Below are positions 7,548 to 14,648 of a stretch of 18,338 nt of DNA, piece by piece. The stretch's first letter is position 1, and each line of letters begins with the position of its first letter. Made by a program: the position numbers and the translations under genes. The notes under the pieces are model-generated. The model was given only the letters and a program-made list of their open reading frames with translations, was not told where the DNA came from and ran no database searches. The DNA is from Campylobacteraceae bacterium (GTDB taxonomy: Bacteria; Campylobacterota; Campylobacteria; Campylobacterales; Sulfurovaceae): NCBI GenBank assembly GCA_027030605.1, contig JALVEV010000010.1, forward strand, positions 1-18,338, written 5' to 3'.

Positions 7548-7920
7548 ATCTATAGACGATTACCACCCCATCAACCCCAGCTTTAGCCATCTCCTCAATT
7601 TCATCTTGTTTAATATATGCCAAGACTTGTGTATCGAAAAGATAGTGTTGAGCAATAGGCATAATCTCTTTAGCTAATTTTTTTTCGCATAAAATGTAGG
7701 TTGCCTCTAACAAGTTTGCAAAAATTGCCTCCTCTATGCTCTCTACTCCTATAGCATAACGTAACCCATTCATTTTACAATGCTTTGCAAGTGCTAAGGA
7801 AGCTGAGAGTCCACCCTCTATCTTTAAGAGAGCATTGTTAGGAGTTTTCTTTATATCATTAGCCTTATTGATGGCATAAAAGCGTTCACTCTCTATCCAG
7901 TCATGTCCAAAAATTTTCAT
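7546..7920 (-). CDS. Conserved-looking protein of unknown function
   Basis: A 124-residue soluble protein that I do not recognise. It alternates predicted strands and helices and ends with EMAKAGVDGVVIVYR, which looks like the last strand of a TIM-barrel or flavodoxin-like sheet. There is no signal peptide, membrane span or obvious catalytic motif. It is the last gene of the ribA operon, 3 bases after the stop of the preceding gene, and AAGGAG within the end of that gene serves as its ribosome site. Context suggests expression with ribA and rsmG but does not reveal a function. Confidence 0.7.
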   Translation of the reverse strand: MKIFGHDWIESERFYAINKANDIKKTPNNALLKIEGGLSASLALAKHCKMNGLRYAIGVESIEEAIFANLLEATYILCEKKLAKEIMPIAQHYLFDTQVLAYIKQDEIEEMAKAGVDGVVIVYR

Positions 7921-7923
7921 AAA

Positions 7924-8163
7924 CTACTTCTCCTTCTCTAAACATTCAGTAGAACAGTAGGTTCTCTTTTTGTAGATTAATGCATCCTCTTCTGTAACAT
8001 AAGTTCCACAGACTACACAAGAGGAGGTTGCCTCTATCTTTCCAAAATCATCATGCTCCTCTTTTAACTCTTTTTCCTCTGTATCTAAAAATGGAACTTT
8101 TCCCCCAAAAAAACGGTAGAGTGCCACACCTGCAATTGCGAAAATAAGTAGTTTAAACCACAT
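7924..8163 (-). CDS. Small membrane-anchored Zn-ribbon protein (PP0621-like)
   Basis: A 79-residue protein with an N-terminal hydrophobic helix (about 2-20), a short acidic linker, and a C-terminal metal-binding motif CVVCGTYVTEEDALIYKK followed by CSTEC, giving a CxxC...CxxxC set that probably binds one zinc ion. This layout matches the PP0621 family of uncharacterised proteins found in Proteobacteria. The ATG is 1 base after the rsmG stop, with AAGGG inside the end of rsmG as the likely ribosome site, so translation is probably coupled. Confidence 0.72.
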   Translation of the reverse strand: MWFKLLIFAIAGVALYRFFGGKVPFLDTEEKELKEEHDDFGKIEATSSCVVCGTYVTEEDALIYKKRTYCSTECLEKEK

Positions 8164-8164
8164 C

Positions 8165-8698
8165 TTAACCCTTTATATATAGATAGTTTCGTCGATTTTT
8201 TTCGATTATATCATAATCTAAATCTTCTGTTACTAACTCTAATTCAGAGAAGAGATGTTCTCCTTTATAAAAGAGAAATTGTGTCATTTTATCTTGAAGA
8301 TGTTTAGTTAACTTCAACAACATTTTAGTATCGGTCACAGCTCGTGAACTAATAAGCCCAAAAGGCTCACTTCTATACTGCTCAACTCTTTTTTTAACCA
8401 CCTCAACATTTAAAAGTTCTAGCTCAATTGCCACATATTTTAAAAAAGAGGCACGTTTGAGTCGTGGTTCACAAAGAACTACTCTTACATCAGGGTAGGC
8501 AATAGCCAAAATCATTCCAGGAAAACCTGCTCCTGTACCAACATCTAAAATAGAGCTTGGCTTTTTTATAAATGTAGTAGGATACAAAGAGTCTTCAATA
8601 TTTTTTTCAACATCAGTAGGAGTCTTTGCACCTGTTAGGTTATGAATTTTATTCCACTCTAAGAGAAGTTTGGTAAATTGGTTTAGTCTTTTTTCCAT
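8165..8698 (-). CDS. rsmG: 16S rRNA (guanine527-N7)-methyltransferase
   Basis: Methylates N7 of G527 in 16S rRNA using S-adenosylmethionine. The 177-residue protein is short for the family, as is usual in Campylobacterota. It shows the N-terminal LLLEWNKIHNLTGAK (11-25), the SAM-binding ILDVGTGAGFPG (50-61), CEPRLKRASFL (76-86), and SSRAV (117-121). The ATG follows the ribA TAA with no base between (TAAATG) and no clear ribosome site, so it probably depends on translation of ribA. Loss of RsmG gives low-level streptomycin resistance in several bacteria. Confidence 0.93.
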   Translation of the reverse strand: MEKRLNQFTKLLLEWNKIHNLTGAKTPTDVEKNIEDSLYPTTFIKKPSSILDVGTGAGFPGMILAIAYPDVRVVLCEPRLKRASFLKYVAIELELLNVEVVKKRVEQYRSEPFGLISSRAVTDTKMLLKLTKHLQDKMTQFLFYKGEHLFSELELVTEDLDYDIIEKNRRNYLYIKG

Positions 8699-9265
8699 TT
8701 ATAGTAGATGTCCCATCTGCTTTTTTTTAACCTGTAAATACTCTTCATTGTAAGGGTTAGCATCTACAACAATAGGAATTCTTTTTGTAATCTCTACATT
8801 TTTTAATGAGTCTATTTTAGTAGGATTGTTAGTTAAAAGTTGAATCTTGTTAATTCCAAAATACTCTAAAATATACTCAACCATCTCATAACTACGCTCA
8901 TCGGCACGAAAACCCAACTGATGATTGGCTTCGATGGTATCAAGACCTTTATCTTGCAGAGCATAGGCATTTACCTTACCTAAAAGCCCTATATTTCTTC
9001 CCTCTTGGCGTAGATAGATTATCATACCACTCTCTTTAGCTATTAAGTTTTGTGCAAAGGCTAGTTGCTCTCCACAATCACACTTTTTAGAACATAAAGC
9101 ATCGCCTGTTAGACACTCTGAGTGAACACGAACAATAGGGTTTTCACCCAATTCATCGGTAAAGATAACCAAATGCTCTTTTTCTGCCTCTTTAAAGGCT
9201 TGAATATTAAATGTACCATAACATGTAGGAAGTTTTGCAACTTTTGAAATATCAATCTGTCTCAT
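8699..9265 (-). CDS. ribA: GTP cyclohydrolase II
   Basis: First step of riboflavin synthesis: GTP to 2,5-diamino-6-ribosylamino-pyrimidinone phosphate, formate and pyrophosphate. From the ATG at 9265 the protein has 188 residues. The zinc site is RVHSECLTGDAL with C51, C62 and C64. The active-site segment is LRQEGRNIGL (85-94), followed by the conserved NHQLGFRADER and the C-terminal LLTNNPTK. It is a stand-alone RibA, not fused to RibB. An in-frame TTG at 9271 would add two residues, but the ATG is preferred: a -10 box at 9273-9278 predicts transcription starting almost at the ATG, and no ribosome site is present. It heads the operon with rsmG and two small genes. Confidence 0.94.
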   Translation of the reverse strand: MRQIDISKVAKLPTCYGTFNIQAFKEAEKEHLVIFTDELGENPIVRVHSECLTGDALCSKKCDCGEQLAFAQNLIAKESGMIIYLRQEGRNIGLLGKVNAYALQDKGLDTIEANHQLGFRADERSYEMVEYILEYFGINKIQLLTNNPTKIDSLKNVEITKRIPIVVDANPYNEEYLQVKKKQMGHLL

Positions 9266-9272
9266 GGTCAAA

Positions 9273-9278
9273 ATTATA
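9273..9278 (-). promoter_or_regulatory. -10 box of ribA, predicting a leaderless mRNA
   Basis: Perfect TATAAT on the minus strand, ending only 7 bases before the ribA ATG. A start 6-8 bases downstream of a -10 box would fall at or next to that ATG, leaving no room for a ribosome-binding site, and none is seen. The box is 6 bp from the opposite-facing hemB -10 box. Confidence 0.55.
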
Positions 9279-9284
9279 TCAGTT

Positions 9285-9290
9285 TATGAT
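9285..9290 (+). promoter_or_regulatory. Predicted -10 box of hemB
   Basis: TATGAT on the plus strand, 32 bases before the hemB ATG; TAAAAT at 9290-9295 is an overlapping alternative. A weak AAGG ribosome site follows at 9312-9315. It is back to back with the ribA -10 box, so polymerase binding at one may exclude the other. Confidence 0.45.
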
Positions 9291-9322
9291 AAAATTCAAC
9301 GAATTTAATTTAAGGTAATAAG

Positions 9323-10294
9323 ATGTTTACACGATTTAGAAGAAAAAGAATCAACCCTGTACTACGCAACCTTCTACAAGAGACACATTTAACAGTCAAT
9401 GACTTTATCTATCCACTCTTTATACGAAGTGGAGAGGGAGTTAAAAATGAAGTTGACTCTATGCCAGGTGTTTTTCAGATGAGCATCGATGAGGCTATTA
9501 AAGAGTGTGAAACTCTTAAATCTTTAGGAATCTACTCTATTCTTCTCTTTGGTATTCCAGATATAAAAGACTCAGTTGGAAGTGATGCAATGTGTGAACA
9601 TGGGATTATTGCTTCATCTATTCGTGCCATAAAAGAGGCTCACCCAGATATGTTTGTAGTTACTGACCTCTGTTTTTGTGAATATACCGACCATGGACAC
9701 TGTGGAGTGCTTGACCCTGTTTTAGAGACAGTTGACAATGACATTACTCTTGGAAACCTTGCAAAACAAGCATTGGTTCATGCAAAAGCAGGGGCAGATA
9801 TGATTGCACCTAGTGGAATGATGGATGGAATGATAACAGCTATTAGAGAGGGGCTTGATAGTGGTGGATTTAGTCATATACCTATTATGTCTTACTCTAC
9901 AAAATTCTCCTCTGCATACTATGGACCCTTTAGAGATGTAGCAGAGTCTTCTCCTAGCTTTGGTGACAGAAGAAGCTATCAGATGAACCCAGCAAACAGA
10001 AGAGAGGCTATCTTAGAGAGCTTGGCAGATGAGACTGAGGGAGCAGATATTTTAATGGTTAAACCTGCTCTTGCTTATCTTGATATTGTACGTGACATTA
10101 AAGAGAACTCTTCTCTTCCTCTTGCTATATACAATGTAAGTGGAGAGTACAGCATGTTAAAAATGGCAGCAAAAGCTGGAGTCATTGACTATGAAAAAGT
10201 GATGATGGAGACAATGATTGGATTTAAACGTGCTGGGGCAGATATTATTATTAGCTACCATGCTAAAGAGGTAGCAGAACTTCTTAACAAATAA
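9323..10294 (+). CDS. hemB: Delta-aminolevulinic acid dehydratase (porphobilinogen synthase)
   Basis: Condenses two 5-aminolevulinate molecules into porphobilinogen for heme and other tetrapyrroles. The 323-residue TIM-barrel protein is full length. The Schiff-base lysines are in YSTKFSSAYYG (K194) and LMVKPALAY (K247). The metal site DLCFCEYTDHGHCG carries C117, C119 and C127, the zinc-type form, unlike the aspartate-rich Mg-type enzymes. APSGMMDGM (162-170), GDRRSYQMNP (214-223) and YNVSGEYSM (270-278) also match. It stands alone and ends in a strong terminator. Confidence 0.96.
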   Translation: MFTRFRRKRINPVLRNLLQETHLTVNDFIYPLFIRSGEGVKNEVDSMPGVFQMSIDEAIKECETLKSLGIYSILLFGIPDIKDSVGSDAMCEHGIIASSIRAIKEAHPDMFVVTDLCFCEYTDHGHCGVLDPVLETVDNDITLGNLAKQALVHAKAGADMIAPSGMMDGMITAIREGLDSGGFSHIPIMSYSTKFSSAYYGPFRDVAESSPSFGDRRSYQMNPANRREAILESLADETEGADILMVKPALAYLDIVRDIKENSSLPLAIYNVSGEYSMLKMAAKAGVIDYEKVMMETMIGFKRAGADIIISYHAKEVAELLNK

Positions 10295-10325
10295 AACCTT
10301 TTTGGGTTTTATTTATTTTTTTTTT
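10289..10325 (+). terminator. Rho-independent terminator of hemB
   Basis: AAATAAAACC (10289-10298) and GGTTTTATTT (10305-10314) form a 10-bp stem with a 6-base loop, followed by A and ten consecutive T (10316-10325). It starts inside the hemB stop region and overlaps the end of the converging gene, whose stop codon lies in the second stem arm. A weaker effect on the minus strand is possible. Confidence 0.85.
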
Positions 10326-11016
10326 CTCTCTCTATCTCTTTCGAGAGGTCTGCTAAATCTTCTAAATATTTAGCTTCAGGGCTATTTGGAACAGGAACTT
10401 TTAAGCTCTCTTCTTCTGTTAAGCTCTCTTCTTTTTTTAAAGTTATAGATTTTTCCTTCTCTACTCTAGATTTATCTCTCTCTTCTGCTTGAGCAATTGC
10501 AATTTTCATATCATTCGCAATTTTATCAATATCAGACTCATTTATAGTAGATATATTTGTAGGTTGCACATCTTTAACTTGTTCATTTACAGGAGGAGTT
10601 ATCGTTTGTGGTGTTACTTTTTCAGGAATTACCTCTTTTGAGACTACTTCTTTAGGAAGAGCTTTTTGAGGTTCATTAGGAACTTCTACTTGCTTTTTTT
10701 CTGCTTTCTCAGCTTCTAAAGGTTTTTGAACTTCTTCTGCTTCATCTGTATCTTCCTCTATTACTTTTAAGTCATCATCTGATATTTGAATTGAAGAGGG
10801 AAGGTCTGAATCAGTTAGTTCTGAACTGTTTTTATTGGTAAAATAGTTATATCCATAGATTGATAAGGCAACAATAACGGCTAATAATAGTAAAATAGTT
10901 AAAATTTTTAATACTGTACCTAAAGCAGACTCTTTCTCTTCGGTAACATTATTTAGTATTTGAGATTTATAGGATTCACAAAAATCTATCTCATCTTCTG
11001 TTTTATTATCGAACAA
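10309..11016 (-). CDS. Single-span membrane protein with acidic Pro-rich tail
   Basis: A 235-residue protein that I cannot assign to a family. It has a short acidic N-terminal cytoplasmic part, one transmembrane helix (about 33-56, VLKILTILLLLAVIVALS), then a long low-complexity region rich in Glu, Lys, Pro and Val, with repeated pieces such as PKEVVSKEVIPEKVTP. Near the C-terminus there is a possible helix (IDKIANDMKIAIAQAEERDK) and a charged end. By topology the tail would be periplasmic, as in TonB-like or division-protein linkers, but no domain is recognisable. The start is a TTG at 11016 supported by AAGGAA a few bases upstream. It converges on hemB with the stop inside the shared terminator. 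Confidence 0.65.
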   Translation of the reverse strand: MFDNKTEDEIDFCESYKSQILNNVTEEKESALGTVLKILTILLLLAVIVALSIYGYNYFTNKNSSELTDSDLPSSIQISDDDLKVIEEDTDEAEEVQKPLEAEKAEKKQVEVPNEPQKALPKEVVSKEVIPEKVTPQTITPPVNEQVKDVQPTNISTINESDIDKIANDMKIAIAQAEERDKSRVEKEKSITLKKEESLTEEESLKVPVPNSPEAKYLEDLADLSKEIEREKKNK

Positions 11017-11046
11017 ACTGTTCCTTTTTTGCTTAAATTTTTAAAT

Positions 11047-11052
11047 ATTATA
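11047..11052 (-). promoter_or_regulatory. Predicted -10 box of the single-span membrane protein gene
   Basis: Perfect TATAAT on the minus strand, about 30 bases before the TTG start at 11016. No clear -35 box is seen. Confidence 0.45.
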
Positions 11053-11137
11053 GAATTATTTTAACATAAATTTTACTAAGTTCTCTTTTAATTCACATTT
11101 TTTCAATTTTACTATAGCGTCTCACTCATTTATTGGC

Positions 11138-11143
11138 TATAAT
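11138..11143 (+). promoter_or_regulatory. Possible -10 box of the SPFH operon
   Basis: TATAAT on the plus strand. It would give a leader of about 105 bases before the ATG at 11257. That leader holds a 10-bp AT-only inverted repeat, TAGAAAATAA (11180-11189) with TTATTTTCTA (11208-11217). The start is set by AAGGAG at 11243-11248. Confidence 0.35.
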
Positions 11144-11256
11144 AAGATTAAAATTTAATATATCTTTGTCTAATAGGATTAGAAAATAACATCTACTAAC
11201 TTTTATATTATTTTCTATTATTCTTAGCAAAGAGATATAAAAAAGGAGAAAATATT

Positions 11257-12156
11257 ATGGAACCAATCTACTGGTGGCTTATTGCCATCTTTTCGATTAT
11301 TGCTATTTTAGTTGTTCTCTACTACACTGTAGGTTTTGATACATTTATGCCTGTTGTAGTAGTAGATTCTCAAGAAGCATGGGTAATAGACAACCGTTTA
11401 GGTGCCGATAGAGTTATCTATGAAGGACTTAATCATGTTATGCCATGGAGAGATGTTGTCGTTAGAAAGGTAAGCCTCAAAGAGTTAACTATTGACCCAC
11501 CAGAGCAAGAGATTATTACTCAAGACAATATTAATATTGTTGTTGATATGATTGCTTCGGTTAAGATAGTTGATGCAGTTAAAGCTGTTATGGAAGTTGA
11601 AGATTTTGAAGCTTCTGTTAAAAGTTTGGTGATGAGTAGTACCTTAAGTAAACTAGGTCAGATGAATTTTTCAGATATTCAAAAACAACAAGACCAAATT
11701 GCTAAAGATATTAAAGAGCATATGAAAGAGGATTGTGCAAGATGGGGACTAGAAGTAGTTCTTGTTAAGTTTGAAAATATTACTCCTCCACCATCTATCA
11801 AACAGGCAATGGAGAAAGAGATTGTTGCAGAGAAAGAGAAGAGAGCCTCTATTCTTAAAGCTGAAGGGGAGCATAAAGTTCATGAACTTCATGCCGATAG
11901 TGAAAAGGTTCTTATTGAGAAAAGAGCTGAAGCAACACAAAAAGTTATTAAAGAGTTAAAAGAGCTAATGCCAACACTTTCAGATGAAAAAATTATGCAC
12001 TTTTTAACCTCTACGGCTTATATTGATTCGATGAAGCAGTTATCTACTTCAAGTAATTCAAAATTTGTACTTTACCCATCAGATGTTCAACAACCAATGG
12101 ATAAAGTAATGAATGCAGAGTACCTATCACGTCATGCTACTTCTGCCGATAAATAA
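11257..12156 (+). CDS. SPFH/stomatin-family membrane protein
   Basis: A 299-residue protein with an N-terminal membrane helix (about 6-24), an SPFH/band 7 domain (about 33-190, including VVVVDSQEAWVIDNRLGADRV split across its first strands and LEVVLVKFENITPPP at its end), then a charged helix (about 183-235) with KQAMEKEIVAEKEKRASILK leading into AEGE, the typical stomatin/slipin transition. Such proteins form large membrane-associated rings and often influence nearby proteases or membrane organisation. No NfeD-like protease is adjacent; instead a small four-helix membrane protein follows 28 bases downstream and may be its partner. The ribosome site AAGGAG is strong. Confidence 0.85.
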   Translation: MEPIYWWLIAIFSIIAILVVLYYTVGFDTFMPVVVVDSQEAWVIDNRLGADRVIYEGLNHVMPWRDVVVRKVSLKELTIDPPEQEIITQDNINIVVDMIASVKIVDAVKAVMEVEDFEASVKSLVMSSTLSKLGQMNFSDIQKQQDQIAKDIKEHMKEDCARWGLEVVLVKFENITPPPSIKQAMEKEIVAEKEKRASILKAEGEHKVHELHADSEKVLIEKRAEATQKVIKELKELMPTLSDEKIMHFLTSTAYIDSMKQLSTSSNSKFVLYPSDVQQPMDKVMNAEYLSRHATSADK

Positions 12157-12184
12157 AAATAAATCAACACAAAAAGGAAATAAA

Positions 12185-12604
12185 ATGTTTCTCATTACAG
12201 GAATGTCAACTTTCACATGGATTCTTCTAGCTTATATTATTATGAGTATAGGTCATGCTCACAATATTGGACCACTACAAGATCTTACACTCAATACAAC
12301 AGTACTTGTTCACCATATTAGTCCAGAGAGAGACTTTGTATTAAGAGTGAGAGAACTCTTTTTAATTGTAGGTTCTCTTGCACTGTTTATTGAAATTGCA
12401 AAAGCTGCAACAGCTAACAGTTTTGGTGCATCTGAAACACTTTTAAGTTTTATGGTAGCAATTATTTTTGTTGTTCTATTCTTTATGGTTGATTGGGCTC
12501 AAAACTCAACATTTTTAATTTTGGGAATGATGTCGCTTATTGATGCTACTGGTGGATTTATTATTGAACTTAATGCTGCACGGCGAGACATTAATATTAA
12601 GTAG
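12185..12604 (+). CDS. Four-helix membrane protein, unknown function
   Basis: A 139-residue hydrophobic protein with likely membrane helices at about 7-23, 57-74, 84-103 and 108-126, and a short polar loop with HHISPERDF (43-51) between the first two. I do not recognise a family. The ATG at 12185 is chosen because AAGGA at 12174-12178 is 6 bases upstream; longer readings in this frame run into the SPFH gene and lack a ribosome site. Position between the SPFH gene and a phosphoesterase gene, with very short gaps, points to one transcript. Confidence 0.72.
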   Translation: MFLITGMSTFTWILLAYIIMSIGHAHNIGPLQDLTLNTTVLVHHISPERDFVLRVRELFLIVGSLALFIEIAKAATANSFGASETLLSFMVAIIFVVLFFMVDWAQNSTFLILGMMSLIDATGGFIIELNAARRDINIK

Positions 12605-12607
12605 TAG

Positions 12608-13438
12608 ATGATACTTCCTTCAAATTATGAGTACATCGTCATTGGCGATGTACATGGTTGTATAGATGAGTTAAAAACGCTTCTTGCGAAACAGGGGTTT
12701 AGAACTAACCAAGAGAACCTACTTCAAATTACTTCTGAAAATCAAAACAAATCAATTATTCTTCTAGGAGACTTTGTAGATAAAGCCTCAGATGAAAAAT
12801 TGAGAGAAACCATTGAGTTTATTTACAATAACTATAAACACCTCAATCAAGAGAGGCAACGTTTCTATTTAGTAAGAGGAAATCATGAGAATATGGTTTA
12901 CCGATATATTACCAATGATGCTACTATTATTGTTACCCCTAAAACAATAGCCAATAAGGAGAAATACTACAATAGTGTAGCTCTACTAGAGAAAGAGCCT
13001 AGGCTTAAAGAACTTTTTTTAGAACTCTATAAAGAGTGTTCAGTTTGGTATAAATATATCTATCAAGAGCATTTTTCAGTCACTTTAACTCATGCACCAT
13101 GTGAAGAGAAATACCTTGCCAAAGAGGATAGTATTTCTCAAAAAAAGATGGTCAAATGTCTTTCTCGCTCTAAAAACCCTACCATGCCTTTAGATGAGCT
13201 TCTACCCTATATTCATGAAGAGGCTAAAGATAACCAACACTATCATATATTTGGTCACCTCTCTCAACCCAATATACGCCAATATAAAAATAGAATTTGT
13301 ATTGATACTTCAGCCATTTATGGGGAGATGCTCTCTTGTGTTATTATTAAAAAAGATACTCTCTCTTTTGATTCAACCCCTTTTGAGTTTAAACAAAAAA
13401 AAGGTGAGCAAACCTATAACCTCTTATTTGATTTTTAA
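12608..13438 (+). CDS. Calcineurin-like metallophosphoesterase
   Basis: A 276-residue phosphatase of the PPP-like metallophosphoesterase group. All metal-site motifs are present: GDVHG (13-17), GDFVDKA (54-60, usually GDYVDRG), GNHE (91-94), THAP (161-164) and FGH (215-217). It therefore probably binds two metal ions and is active. The group includes protein Ser/Thr phosphatases, ApaH diadenosine tetraphosphatase and the phosphatase part of PnkP; the sequence alone does not settle the substrate. The ATG is 3 bases after the stop of the preceding gene, without a clear ribosome site, so translational coupling is likely. Confidence 0.83.
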   Translation: MILPSNYEYIVIGDVHGCIDELKTLLAKQGFRTNQENLLQITSENQNKSIILLGDFVDKASDEKLRETIEFIYNNYKHLNQERQRFYLVRGNHENMVYRYITNDATIIVTPKTIANKEKYYNSVALLEKEPRLKELFLELYKECSVWYKYIYQEHFSVTLTHAPCEEKYLAKEDSISQKKMVKCLSRSKNPTMPLDELLPYIHEEAKDNQHYHIFGHLSQPNIRQYKNRICIDTSAIYGEMLSCVIIKKDTLSFDSTPFEFKQKKGEQTYNLLFDF

Positions 13439-13455
13439 CCTTAAATAAGTTATGG

Positions 13456-13461
13456 TAGAAT
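13456..13461 (+). promoter_or_regulatory. Predicted -10 box of argF
   Basis: TAGAAT preceded by TATGG, about 53 bases before the argF ATG. GAGGA at 13503-13507 is the ribosome site, 7 bases from the ATG. I see no convincing ARG-box palindrome in the leader. Confidence 0.4.
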
Positions 13462-13514
13462 GGCTTCCTTAATTTATAAGTCAACTTACTTTAAATAGGT
13501 ACGAGGAACTCCAA

Positions 13515-14435
13515 ATGAGACACTTTTTAACACTAAAAGATTTTACTAAAGATGAAATCTTAGAGATGATTACCCTAGCACAGCAGATTAAAGCTGAAAC
13601 AAAAGCCAAAAATTTTGTACCCTATATGGAAAAACAGACACTTGGTATGATTTTTGAAAAGAGTTCAACAAGGACTCGTGTTAGTTTTGAGACAGGTATC
13701 TATCAACTAGGAGGTATAGGTCTATTCTTGTCTTCTAATGATATCCAACTCGGACGTGGTGAACCTATGAAAGATACTGCTCGGGTTATCTCTCGTATGG
13801 TAGATATGGTGATGATTCGTACTTTTGAACAGAGTAATATTGAAGAGTTTGCTAACTACTCAAAAGTACCTGTCATTAATGGCTTAACTGACTCCTACCA
13901 CCCTGTGCAACTTATGACAGACTATCTTACTATGTTAGAGTGTGGTATTGAAAATCCAATAGTTGCTTATGTCGGAGATGGAAATAATATGACTCACTCT
14001 TGGCTAATGTTAAGTGCGAAACTTGGGTTTGAGTTAAGAGTAGCTACTCCAAAAGGGTATGAGTGTGACCCACAAATCGTTCAAGAGGCTCTTGAGTTTG
14101 CTAAAGAATCAGGTGCAAAAATTAGTTTTGGATATGACCCCAAAGAGGCAGTGCAAGGAGCTAATGTAGTGACTACAGATACTTGGGTCTCAATGGGGCA
14201 AGAGGATGAAAAAGAGGAGCGTCTAAAAGCTTTTGATGGATTTATTGTCGATAGTAACTTAATGAGCTTAGCACAACAAGATGCTATCTTCTTGCACTGT
14301 CTTCCTGCCTATCGTGGTTATGAGGTAAGTGAAGAGGTCTTTGAACAACATGCCGATGAGATTTTTTTAGAGGCTGAAAACCGACTTCATGCTCAAAAAG
14401 GTATTATGGTTTGGTTAGATAGACATAGATGTTAA
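13515..14435 (+). CDS. argF: Ornithine carbamoyltransferase
   Basis: Makes citrulline from ornithine and carbamoyl phosphate in arginine synthesis. The 306-residue protein is full length. The carbamoyl-phosphate site is SSTRTRVSF (50-58), with HPVQ (129-132, a Val where Cys is common in this family). The ornithine site is DTWVSMG (222-228), and the HCLPAYRG loop (261-268) is present. The SMG motif separates it from aspartate carbamoyltransferase. It appears to be a single-gene transcript with its own promoter. The first REP-like arm begins 20 bases after its stop, and no classical terminator is seen. Confidence 0.96.
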   Translation: MRHFLTLKDFTKDEILEMITLAQQIKAETKAKNFVPYMEKQTLGMIFEKSSTRTRVSFETGIYQLGGIGLFLSSNDIQLGRGEPMKDTARVISRMVDMVMIRTFEQSNIEEFANYSKVPVINGLTDSYHPVQLMTDYLTMLECGIENPIVAYVGDGNNMTHSWLMLSAKLGFELRVATPKGYECDPQIVQEALEFAKESGAKISFGYDPKEAVQGANVVTTDTWVSMGQEDEKEERLKAFDGFIVDSNLMSLAQQDAIFLHCLPAYRGYEVSEEVFEQHADEIFLEAENRLHAQKGIMVWLDRHRC

Positions 14436-14455
14436 ATATTTTGGTATGCCGATGT

Positions 14456-14591
14456 GGGCAGACACGGAGGTCGCCCCTACAGGTGTTTATATGTTTTTTT
14501 AATTTTATTTTGTGATGATTTTGTTAAATTTATCCATTAAAAACATTTTTTTAACATTAACAATATGTAGGGGCGACCTCCGTGTCTGCCC
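14456..14591. repeat. Inverted pair of REP-like hairpins, GTAG ends inward
   Basis: Two arms, 14456-14481 and 14566-14591, are perfect 26-base reverse complements, 84 bases apart. Each arm read from its inner end is GTAG, then GGGCGAC, a 6-base loop CTCCGT, then GTC, a bulged T, and GCCC: a hairpin starting right after GTAG. This is the layout of bacterial REP elements paired as a BIME. The G+C-rich arms stand out sharply from the AT-only spacer. A short non-autonomous element (MITE) with 26-bp terminal repeats is the alternative; I see no clear target-site duplication. Confidence 0.8.
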
Positions 14592-14616
14592 TTGTTCATC
14601 ATGCTAATAAATATAT

Positions 14617-14622
14617 TATAAT
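14617..14622 (+). promoter_or_regulatory. Predicted -10 box of the GlcF-like gene
   Basis: TATAAT, 26 bases before the ATG. A possible TTGTTC -35 box (14592-14597) touches the end of the REP-like arm, with a long 19-base spacer. If real, the repeat insertion sits exactly at the upstream edge of the promoter. Confidence 0.4.
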
Positions 14623-14648
14623 CAAATAGAAAAAAGAAAAAGAAATTC

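Noticed and set aside
12113..12184. Longer start for the four-helix membrane protein
   Set aside because: It would overlap the SPFH gene, adds a polar Lys/Asn-rich segment, and ignores the good AAGGA site before the ATG at 12185.
14456..14591. Pair of repeats as a CRISPR or insertion sequence
   Set aside because: Only two inverted copies with no spacers in array form, no cas gene, no transposase frame between them, and no clear target duplication.
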